Shown: piece after piece, positions 9,483-15,728 of the stretch
Layout: the number at the start of each line of letters is the position of its first letter
How positions within the stretch are numbered: the stretch's first letter is position 1
DNA from: Aliikangiella coralliicola
GTDB taxonomy: Bacteria > Pseudomonadota > Gammaproteobacteria > Enterobacterales > Kangiellaceae
Assembly (NCBI RefSeq): GCF_007004725.1
Contig: NZ_ML660172.1
Coordinates: 182,636-246,635 of the forward strand
DNA length: 64,000 nt
Direction of reading: 5' to 3'
Position numbers and translations under genes: made by a program
Notes under the pieces: generated by a model
The model's input: the letters and a program-made list of their open reading frames with translations, nothing else
Databases searched by the model: none
Told to the model about the DNA's origin: nothing

Positions 9483-9560
9483 TCACCCACCCAACAAAAT
9501 TGAATGCCACCACCGGATTACTGGAAGATTAAAGTTGATTTTGTGACCGATTGTTTTCAT
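9483..9560 (-). CDS. trpL: Trp leader peptide 2 (25 residues, tandem Trp at 17-18)
   Basis: ATG at 9560, stop TGA at 9483-9485. The peptide begins MKTIGHKINF, has Arg-Trp-Trp-His at 16-19 (TGG TGG at 9512-9507) and ends with Gly-Gly. It lies 27 bases upstream of the terminator stem. Its ribosome site is weak. The Trp pair is placed exactly so that a ribosome stalled there covers CATTCAA (9506-9500), the partner of the 3' segment TTGGGTGGGT, freeing it to act as antiterminator. Beyond the Trp pair it shares no sequence with leader peptide 1, so it is not a recent copy. Confidence 0.85.
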   Translation of the reverse strand: MKTIGHKINFNLPVIRWWHSILLGG

Positions 9561-9615
9561 TTTTGTCTAAATTGCCTGTTTTGTTGTTTGCTACATTTAA
9601 TTTTTTATCGGGCAA

Positions 9616-9648
9616 TAAAAAGCCCGTTTGATTTCTCTCACGGGCTTT
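9616..9648 (-). terminator. First trp attenuator (intrinsic terminator 1)
   Basis: On the minus strand AAAGCCCGT (9648-9640) pairs with ACGGGCTTT (9627-9619), 9 bp with a 12-base loop, followed by TTATT. It lies 57 bases after the stop of leader peptide 1. The 5' arm with its flank (GAAAGCCC, 9649-9642) can instead pair with GGGTTTTC (9702-9695, one G-U), the antiterminator. That segment is also the partner of CGAAGCTCTT (9716-9707), which begins immediately after the Trp codons. A further overlapping hairpin, CGGGC/GCCCG at 9609-9626, may compete. A separate perfect 9-bp stem (TGTTTGTTA / TAACAAACA) lies between segments 2 and 3. Confidence 0.87.
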
Positions 9649-9704
9649 CTCAATTCTTATTGTTTGTTAGTTGAATTAACAAACACGACGCTACGAAAAC
9701 CCTT

Positions 9705-9758
9705 TTAAGAGCTTCGCCACCACTGATTACGCTTGTCATTTTTTTGCTTTGTAGACAT
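9705..9758 (-). CDS. trpL: Trp leader peptide 1 (17 residues, tandem Trp at 13-14)
   Basis: ATG at 9758, TAA at 9705-9707, peptide MSTKQKNDKRNQWWRSS. The two TGG codons at 9722-9717 sit right before the 5' arm of a 1:2 hairpin, as in classical trp leaders. Lys/Arg/Asn/Gln dominate the rest. A weak AAGAA lies upstream in place of a strong ribosome site. It is the first translated element of the transcript, about 120 bases after the predicted start of transcription and separated from it by the 12-bp repeats. Confidence 0.87.
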   Translation of the reverse strand: MSTKQKNDKRNQWWRSS

Positions 9759-9796
9759 ATTTTCAGTTTCTTATCTTTAAAATAGATTTAGAGTCT

Positions 9797-9856
9797 TTTC
9801 GCTTAAATCTGTGTTTAAATTTTTGTTCAAACCAGTGTTTAAATCAGCGTTTAAAT
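9797..9856. repeat. Five tandem 12-bp imperfect repeats in the trp leader
   Basis: Exactly 60 bases divide into five 12-mers (plus strand): TTTCGCTTAAAT, CTGTGTTTAAAT, TTTTGTTCAAAC, CAGTGTTTAAAT, CAGCGTTTAAAT. Four of five carry TTAAAT at the same place; the middle copy is diverged. The array lies in the transcribed part of the trp leader, upstream of leader peptide 1. No function is evident. Confidence 0.8.
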
Positions 9857-9882
9857 TTGGTCCGTCGTTTTGATGTAGCTAA

Positions 9883-9911
9883 AGGTATCTGAAGCGTCGC
9901 TTTGTTGTCAA
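9883..9911 (-). promoter_or_regulatory. Candidate promoter of the aroF-trp operon
   Basis: On the minus strand a perfect TTGACA (9911-9906) is followed after 17 bases by ATACCT (9888-9883), a poor -10. It is the only good -35 upstream of leader peptide 1 in the right orientation. No TrpR-type operator palindrome is visible around it, so attenuation may be the main control. Confidence 0.45.
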
Positions 9912-10183
9912 GGGCTAATCTTTGATATAGGTTTTAGTTATAGGCAATTTTAATGTTGTTGTTGCGGATCGCAATGAGGTTTATCATCAACAAAAAAGCG
10001 CAACTTCTTGAAAATTGACTATATTTAACAAAGAGTACGCGTAAAATGTGCAAGTTGCATCAGTGGGCAACGGGCCACAAATTGGGGACCAAAACAGTTT
10101 TGGTACAAATATTGCCTTTTTTATGAATGACGCTGAAAAAGAAGGTAAGTCCGACAAAATTTTGACGAAATAGGATTCAGGTC
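9912..10183. other. Intergenic region between the trp promoter and cheW
   Basis: This divergent spacer holds no gene. It contains a perfect inverted repeat ACCAAAAC-A-GTTTTGGT at 10088-10104 and a short TGCAA-G-TTGCA palindrome near 10050, both of unknown role. A TTGACT near 10015 has no convincing -10 partner at the correct distance, so the cheW promoter is not assigned. Confidence 0.5.
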
Positions 10184-10684
10184 GTGAGTACAGACGAAAA
10201 TTTCATCAGTAATAAAGATAATGAAGACGATGCGGTACTTCAATGGGTTACCTTCCGCTTAGCTAACGAAACTTATGGGATTAACGTGATGCAGGTTCAG
10301 GAGGTTTTGCGTTATAGCGATATTGCGCCTGTTCCTGGGGCGCCGCCCTATGTGCTGGGAATCATTAATTTACGCGGCAATGTGGTCACCGTTATTGATA
10401 CCTGTCAAAGATTTGGCCTTTCGCCAATTGAGTTGACCGATAACACGCGTATTGTGATTATTGAAACCAACCATCAGGTGATTGGTATATTGGTCGATTC
10501 GGTTGCTGAAGTGGTGTATTTAAAGCAGTCGGAAATTGAAACGACGCCAAATGTTGGTAATGAGGAATCTGCCAAGTTTATTCAGGGGGTTTCTCATCGA
10601 GAAGGCGAGTTATTGATTCTGGTGGATCTCAATAAATTGTTGGGTGAAGAAGAGTGGGACGAACTTGACTTTCTTGATTACTAA
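10184..10684 (+). CDS. cheW: Chemotaxis coupling protein CheW
   Basis: A 166-residue CheW-domain protein that links chemoreceptors to the kinase CheA at the cytoplasmic face of the membrane. The domain runs over about residues 18-160, with typical blocks YGINVMQVQEVLR, PGAPPYVLGIINLRG and VIGILVDSVAEV. The acidic tail EEEWDELDFLDY is also usual for polar-flagellate CheW. The start is GTG at 10184, with AGGATTCAGG just upstream. It is followed by a DUF2802 gene, a pairing seen at the end of flagellar/chemotaxis operons of Pseudomonas and relatives. Here the rest of that operon (cheA, cheB, parA, flh) is absent from the neighbourhood. Confidence 0.94.
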   Translation: MSTDENFISNKDNEDDAVLQWVTFRLANETYGINVMQVQEVLRYSDIAPVPGAPPYVLGIINLRGNVVTVIDTCQRFGLSPIELTDNTRIVIIETNHQVIGILVDSVAEVVYLKQSEIETTPNVGNEESAKFIQGVSHREGELLILVDLNKLLGEEEWDELDFLDY

Positions 10685-10802
10685 TTTCGCGGATGTTGCC
10701 GGGACGGAGATTAGTAAGATTAACACGCGAACTTTGTTCGTTTTTTGAAACACCGGCAGCAGACAGAACCAAAGAGCCTGGTTGAAGAGATTCTGGTAAA
10801 AG

Positions 10803-10854
10803 TTGGATAGAGAGCTTGGATAGAGAATTTGAATAGAGAGTTTGGATAGACAGT
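10803..10854 (+). repeat. Four 13-bp tandem repeats abutting a start codon
   Basis: Four consecutive 13-mers, TTGGATAGAGAGC, TTGGATAGAGAAT, TTGAATAGAGAGT and TTGGATAGACAGT, end one base before the ATG at 10856. Each copy carries an AGAGA/GACAG purine stretch that resembles a weak ribosome-binding site, so copy number could change the leader without changing the protein. Confidence 0.85.
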
Positions 10855-10855
10855 A

Positions 10856-11275
10856 ATGAACAATTGGCCCTTTCAAATAACGACTGACATTTCCCTGGTG
10901 AGTGTTGGGCTGTTGTGTGCCTTTGTGGTTTGTTTTATTGGCTATTTAAAGGTTCAGACCCGATACCGTCTTTTAGTCAAAGAAGTTGAGCAACTCAAAA
11001 ACGAATTCAGAGCAATGAATAGTGGCCATTTAGGAATGGGGCGAGAACTCAAGCGGGTCTTCAAAGAAATTGCGCAAGTTGAAAATAACCACCCTGGCGC
11101 AGTGCAAGGTACCAGTGAAAAAGTTTACGATCAGGCGGGGCTTTTGTTGTCTCGCGGAGCGACCATCGAAGAAGTGGTCCAATCGTGTGATATTGCGCCT
11201 GCTGAGGCAGAATTGCTAGCGATAATGCGCCATTCTGCGCCAAGTCATAACAAACAATTCAGAGAGTCAGCCTGA
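10856..11275 (+). CDS. DUF2802 family membrane-anchored protein
   Basis: A 139-residue protein with one N-terminal membrane segment (about residues 11-30, SLVSVGLLCAFVVCFIGYL). A short basic coiled region around 35-75 follows, then a C-terminal helix-turn-helix-like stretch (KVYDQAGLLLSRGATIEEVV...CDIAPAEAELL) characteristic of DUF2802. Family members sit next to cheW in polar-flagellum loci and are presumed to act in chemotaxis-array or flagellar placement, which is inference from context only. It lies 171 bases after cheW, most of that being unassigned sequence and the 13-bp repeats. Confidence 0.8.
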   Translation: MNNWPFQITTDISLVSVGLLCAFVVCFIGYLKVQTRYRLLVKEVEQLKNEFRAMNSGHLGMGRELKRVFKEIAQVENNHPGAVQGTSEKVYDQAGLLLSRGATIEEVVQSCDIAPAEAELLAIMRHSAPSHNKQFRESA

Positions 11276-11686
11276 CTTCAAAAAAATACTTAAAAACATA
11301 CCTTTCTTATTTCAAGCAATATTATCGACAGACAGTTATCAAGGGAATATTCGACATGGATCCATCGTCATTCCTGCGACATTATTAGAAGTTTCCAAAA
11401 ATTACCACTGCGGAATTTTCTCCAATAAAAACAACTTTTTATCTTTGAGTAACATATAGTAACGGATTTCATCTATATGATTGTTGGTAATACTTGACCA
11501 TGCCGACAACAAACCGCAAACTTATGCCTAATTTACTCTTGTGCCCTATGGTATTTTTTATGCGGCTAGGTCTGAGGTCTTAAATCGCCATAAAAACGGT
11601 GTTAGAACTGTTCAAAAAGTGGACGAGTTATTCCGTTAATACCAACTGATATTATCGAAAACAGGGCAAATATTAAGCGAGACAAT
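11276..11686. other. 411-base intergenic region before gshA
   Basis: No ORF, RNA or terminator can be supported here. TTGACC near 11493 and TTACTC near 11531 are possible -35 elements for gshA but lack convincing -10 partners. The gshA ribosome site (AAGCGAG) is weak. Confidence 0.4.
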
Positions 11687-13246
11687 ATGCATCTTCTGGA
11701 AATAGCTGATCAATCATTACCTGCGTCACTTGCAAAACACCTGGTTGGAATTAAACGTGGAATTGAGAAAGAGAGCCTGAGAATCCAGCCTGACGGTTAC
11801 ATCTCTCAACAAAACCACCCCCATGCTCTAGGCGCCACGCTGACCAATCCGCATATCACCACAGATTATTCAGAAGCGTTGCCAGAGTTTATTACCGGCG
11901 CGAGTTCGGATCGACTCCAACCACTTGCTGAACTCATGGAAATTCACCAGTTTGCCTATCAGAACCTGGAAAATAGCGAATTATTATGGGCTATGAGTAT
12001 GCCCTGTGTGATGGGCGAAGAAAATGACATACCGATTGCTCGCTATGGCCACTCAAATAGCGGTCGTATGAAAGAAATCTATCGCATGGGACTAGGCCTC
12101 CGCTATGGCCGTTTTATGCAGACGATTGCCGGAGTCCACTATAATTTTTCGTTGCCAGAATCATTTTGGCAGGCACTTCATCAAAGTGAAAACTCGGAAA
12201 TGCCGCTGCAGGATTTTATTTCGCAAAAATATATGGGGCTCATTCGTAACTACCTTCGGTTTTCCTGGTTAATCCCGTTATTTTTTGGCGCTTCCCCAGC
12301 GCTTTGCGAAAGTTTTATCAAGGATAAAAATATTGACCTTGAACAACTGGTTCCTGGCACTCGTTATGGCCGGTTTGCGACCTCATTGAGAATGAGCGAC
12401 CTTGGGTATCAAAATAATGCGCAAAGCGGGCTCTCAGTTAACTATAACTGCCTGAATGAGTATATTAAGGGCCTCGAAGACGCGATCTCTACGCCTGATC
12501 CTTACTATCAGGAGATTGGGGTTACTCGCAACGGAGATTATCAGCAACTCAATGCCAATGTGCTGCAAATCGAAAACGAGTTTTACAGTAGTATTCGCCC
12601 CAAGCGAGTTTCCGTTTCTGGAGAAAGACCAACCAAAGCATTACGAAATCGGGGAATTGAATATATCGAAGTCAGGGCGCTGGACCTTAATCCTTTTTCT
12701 CCTATCGGCATCGACCAGTCACAAATCGCCTTTTTAGATTCATTGTTGCTTGCCTGTTTGTTCGCGAAATCTGAACCGATTAATCCGAGAGAGAAAGGCG
12801 AATACCAATCGAATTTTAAAACCATTGTTAGTAAGGGCAGACACCCTGATTGTTGTTTGACGATGAATAACGGATGCGTGCCAGTTAATGAGGTGGCGAC
12901 AGAATTAATGAGTCAGATAGAACCCTATGCTGCGCTATTAGATAAAGTTTACCAAACGAACGATCACGGGGATGTATTATCGAAACTGCGAACTCAATTA
13001 AGCGATTTGGATAAAACTTATTCTGGCCGAATTGTTAAATCCATTGAGCAACGACAGGATGGTTTTTTTCCTTACGCAATGGAAATTGCGCAAGCGCATA
13101 AAGCCTTTTTTGAAAAGGAAAAACTTAACACAGAGCGACTCAGCCACTATCAGCAAGAAGCCACTTTGTCCCATCAGAAAAAGCTGGATATTGAGAATAG
13201 TGATACTAAGTCCTTTGAAGAATTTCTTGCGCACTACTATGAATAG
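11687..13246 (+). CDS. gshA: Glutamate-cysteine ligase
   Basis: A 519-residue enzyme of the gammaproteobacterial (E. coli-type, group I) family that makes gamma-glutamylcysteine, the first step of glutathione synthesis. Family blocks include GIEKESLRI near residue 26, TDYSEALPEFIT near 65, YGRFMQTIAGVHYNFS near 140, and IEYIEVRALDLNPF near 325. Length equals that of E. coli GshA (518). Cytoplasmic. No gshB is adjacent. It is followed by putP after 135 bases of A/C-rich low-complexity DNA. Confidence 0.96.
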   Translation: MHLLEIADQSLPASLAKHLVGIKRGIEKESLRIQPDGYISQQNHPHALGATLTNPHITTDYSEALPEFITGASSDRLQPLAELMEIHQFAYQNLENSELLWAMSMPCVMGEENDIPIARYGHSNSGRMKEIYRMGLGLRYGRFMQTIAGVHYNFSLPESFWQALHQSENSEMPLQDFISQKYMGLIRNYLRFSWLIPLFFGASPALCESFIKDKNIDLEQLVPGTRYGRFATSLRMSDLGYQNNAQSGLSVNYNCLNEYIKGLEDAISTPDPYYQEIGVTRNGDYQQLNANVLQIENEFYSSIRPKRVSVSGERPTKALRNRGIEYIEVRALDLNPFSPIGIDQSQIAFLDSLLLACLFAKSEPINPREKGEYQSNFKTIVSKGRHPDCCLTMNNGCVPVNEVATELMSQIEPYAALLDKVYQTNDHGDVLSKLRTQLSDLDKTYSGRIVKSIEQRQDGFFPYAMEIAQAHKAFFEKEKLNTERLSHYQQEATLSHQKKLDIENSDTKSFEEFLAHYYE

Positions 13247-13381
13247 CGCGCATATGCGTAATGCGCAGTTAGAAGTTGCACTGGTAAAAAATTAATACGA
13301 CAAAGCCAAGACAGACTAGACAAAAACAAACCAAGCAAAAATAAACGAAAGAGTACATAATAAAAACAAAGGGGTATTCAA

Positions 13382-14911
13382 ATGGAACAAACAGCGACTT
13401 TGGTCACATTCCTTTTTTACCTGGTGATGATGCTAGGTATTGGGGTTTATGCCTATAAACAAACCAGTGACCTTTCCGATTATATTTTAGGCGGGCGTCG
13501 ATTAGGGCGCTGGGTAACGGCTCTGAGCGCCGGCGCATCAGATATGAGCGGGTGGCTTTTAATGGGATTACCTGGTGCCATCTACGCCAGCGGTTTTAGC
13601 GAAGCCTGGATTGCCCTTGGGTTACTGTTGGGGGCGTATTGGAATTGGAAGATCACTGCGCCCAAACTGAGGGCCTATACCGAGCATGCTGGTAATTCGT
13701 TAACCCTTCCTGATTATTTTACCAATCGTTTTAGAGATGAAACAAAAATACTTCGTATCGTTTCCGCTTCCATCATCCTGGTTTTTTTCACCGTTTATGT
13801 GGCGTCTGGTTTAACGGCAGGAGCGAAATTATTTGAAGCGTCATTTGCAATGGATTATCACGTTGCATTGTTTGTCGGCGGCGCAGTCATCATCAGTTAT
13901 ACCTTTATTGGCGGGTTTTTAGCGGTATCCTGGACAGATATGGTGCAAGGATTGTTAATGGCCGCTGCGCTCGTTGTTGCACCCATTGTGATGATTTTTG
14001 AAGTGGGAAGTGTTGATCAAGTTATGGCGGTTACCCGTGAAGTTGATCAGGCAGCAGGCACAGTCAAAGCAGATTTATTCGCGGGAAAAAGTGCTGTGGA
14101 TTATTTATTTTCTGTGTCATTTATTTCGCTGATGGCATGGGGGCTGGGATATTATGGTCAACCTCATTTATTAGCGAGGTTTATGGCGGCCCAGTCGGTC
14201 AATGAAGTTCATGCCGCGCGGCGAATCGCGATGAGTTGGATGGGAGTCAGTATGATTGGTGCAATCGGCGTTGGTTTATTTGCGATTGCGTACTTCCATC
14301 AAACTGAAAATGCATTATTACTTGCCGAAGATTCGGAACAGGTATTTATTATTGCCAGTAAAGTTTTATTCAACCCTTGGGTTGCTGGGTTTTTGTTAGC
14401 GGCAATATTAGCTGCGGTGATGAGTACTATCGACTCACAACTATTGGTTTCTTCGAGCGCAGTTACTGAAGATTTTTACCGAGGATTTATCAAGCCTCAT
14501 GCGTCAGATCGCGAATTGATGGTAATAGGGCGGGTCGCGGTATTGGTAGTAGCTGCTATCGCCATGTTGATTGCGGTTGATAAAGAATCGAAAGTGCTTG
14601 GTTTGGTGTCGAATGCCTGGGCAGGGTTTGGTGCTGCTTTTGGGCCGGTTGTATTAATGTCTCTGGTATGGCGTAAAATGACAAAGTGGGGTGCCCTGGC
14701 TGGGATGATCGTTGGCGCAGCCACGGTAATTTTATGGATTCAATTTAAAGCAGATTTAGGCGCTCCCTGGTCACAATTGTACGAAATGATCCCCGGCGTA
14801 ATTATGGCATGTTTAGCGATATTTTCCGTTAGCATTTGGGGACCTCGAAATGAGTCTCAAGTGGGTGATGATTTTGATCATGTCAGTTTGTCGTTGAAGG
14901 GAAATTTGTAA
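13382..14911 (+). CDS. putP: Sodium/proline symporter
   Basis: A 509-residue member of the solute:sodium symporter family with about 13 membrane segments. PutP signatures are AGASDMSGWLLMGLPGAIY in the second helix, GQPHLLARFMA near residue 258, and the Na+-site helix MSTIDSQLLVSSSAVTEDFY near 350. These match E. coli PutP well enough to assign proline rather than pantothenate or sugar. It lies in the inner membrane and imports proline with Na+ for catabolism or osmoprotection. The ATG has a GGGG ribosome site. putA is not in the window. Confidence 0.92.
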   Translation: MEQTATLVTFLFYLVMMLGIGVYAYKQTSDLSDYILGGRRLGRWVTALSAGASDMSGWLLMGLPGAIYASGFSEAWIALGLLLGAYWNWKITAPKLRAYTEHAGNSLTLPDYFTNRFRDETKILRIVSASIILVFFTVYVASGLTAGAKLFEASFAMDYHVALFVGGAVIISYTFIGGFLAVSWTDMVQGLLMAAALVVAPIVMIFEVGSVDQVMAVTREVDQAAGTVKADLFAGKSAVDYLFSVSFISLMAWGLGYYGQPHLLARFMAAQSVNEVHAARRIAMSWMGVSMIGAIGVGLFAIAYFHQTENALLLAEDSEQVFIIASKVLFNPWVAGFLLAAILAAVMSTIDSQLLVSSSAVTEDFYRGFIKPHASDRELMVIGRVAVLVVAAIAMLIAVDKESKVLGLVSNAWAGFGAAFGPVVLMSLVWRKMTKWGALAGMIVGAATVILWIQFKADLGAPWSQLYEMIPGVIMACLAIFSVSIWGPRNESQVGDDFDHVSLSLKGNL

Positions 14912-14972
14912 TCCGCACTTGAAAAACACGCTGGTAGTGCCGGGCTGAAGTTGTTTTGGTAGATTCCGATAA

Positions 14973-15521
14973 ATGGATTATATCGACATGAATAATCGAA
15001 TAACTGAAAATGTAGTCACTGATAATGTAGTCACTGATAATATAATCATTCGCGCCGGCACTGAGAGTGATTGTGATCTAATTCTAGATTTCATCAATAA
15101 GCTTGCAGAGTATGAGAAGCTCGCTAGCGAGGTTGTTGCTACTCAGTCGCAGCTCAAGAAAACACTTTTTGGAAGCAAAGCCTATGCTGAAGTCATTATC
15201 GCTGAACTTGCCGGTAATCCGGTGGGCTTCGCCCTTTATTTTTATAACTACTCAACCTTTTTAGCTAAACCAGGTCTTTATCTTGAAGATCTCTATGTTT
15301 TGCCTGAAGCAAGAGGAAAAAAAGTGGGAAAGGCCCTATTGATTCGTCTTGCGAAAATAGCACTTGAAAATGATTGTGGCAGGTTTGAATGGTCTGTTCT
15401 GGATTGGAATCAACCGGCTATTGATTTTTATCGCAGTATCGGTGCCATTGGAATGGAAGAGTGGACGGTACAAAGAGTCGATGGTGATGCGCTGAGCGAA
15501 CTTGCGAATAAAAAACTTTAG
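14973..15521 (+). CDS. GNAT-family N-acetyltransferase (diamine acetyltransferase-like)
   Basis: A 182-residue acetyltransferase whose core (about residues 27-175) resembles the spermidine/diamine acetyltransferase branch. LYLEDLYVLPEARGKKVGKAL contains the acetyl-CoA loop (R/Q-x-x-G-x-G/A type), and SVLDWNQPAIDFYRSIGA is the C-terminal core typical of that branch. The substrate is not determined. The first 26 residues are poorly conserved and contain an in-frame 15-bp duplication (Asn-Val-Val-Thr-Asp twice). The true start could be the first ATG or ATG at 14988; neither has a strong ribosome site. Confidence 0.85.
   Translation: MDYIDMNNRITENVVTDNVVTDNIIIRAGTESDCDLILDFINKLAEYEKLASEVVATQSQLKKTLFGSKAYAEVIIAELAGNPVGFALYFYNYSTFLAKPGLYLEDLYVLPEARGKKVGKALLIRLAKIALENDCGRFEWSVLDWNQPAIDFYRSIGAIGMEEWTVQRVDGDALSELANKKL
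15009..15038 (+). repeat. 15-bp in-frame duplication within the GNAT gene
   Basis: Two identical copies of AATGTAGTCACTGAT, each encoding NVVTD, followed by a partial third (AATATAATC). They lie upstream of the catalytic core, where an insertion would be harmless. Confidence 0.9.
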
Positions 15522-15657
15522 TAATGTTCAGAAAAAAACGCTACGAAGTTTCTAATAACTTGTCGTTATTTTAAATATTTTAATTTGAGATTTTTTCTCG
15601 TTAATCCCGCTTATTCTCAAGTGTTTGTTCACTGAAAGAAGTTGGTCAAAAAATTGG

Positions 15658-15674
15658 TGCGACAATTAGTCGCA
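15658..15674. promoter_or_regulatory. Perfect inverted repeat, possible operator for the TonB-receptor gene
   Basis: TGCGAC-AATTA-GTCGCA is a 6-bp perfect palindrome with a 5-base spacer, 55 bases upstream of the receptor gene. It ends 13 bases before a possible promoter TTGATC-N18-TTTAAT (15688-15717). It does not resemble a Fur box. A regulator-binding site is inference from symmetry and position. Confidence 0.4.
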
Positions 15675-15728
15675 TTCTAAATTGTGGTTGATCTATTTAG
15701 ACTTTTCGGCTTTTAATATACCCAAAAA

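Noticed and set aside
9797..9856. CRISPR-like array
   Set aside because: Units are 12 bp, contiguous and without spacers, and there are no cas genes in the window.
9860..9920. TrpR operator at the trp promoter
   Set aside because: No palindrome related to the known trp operator consensus is visible around the -35/-10 region.
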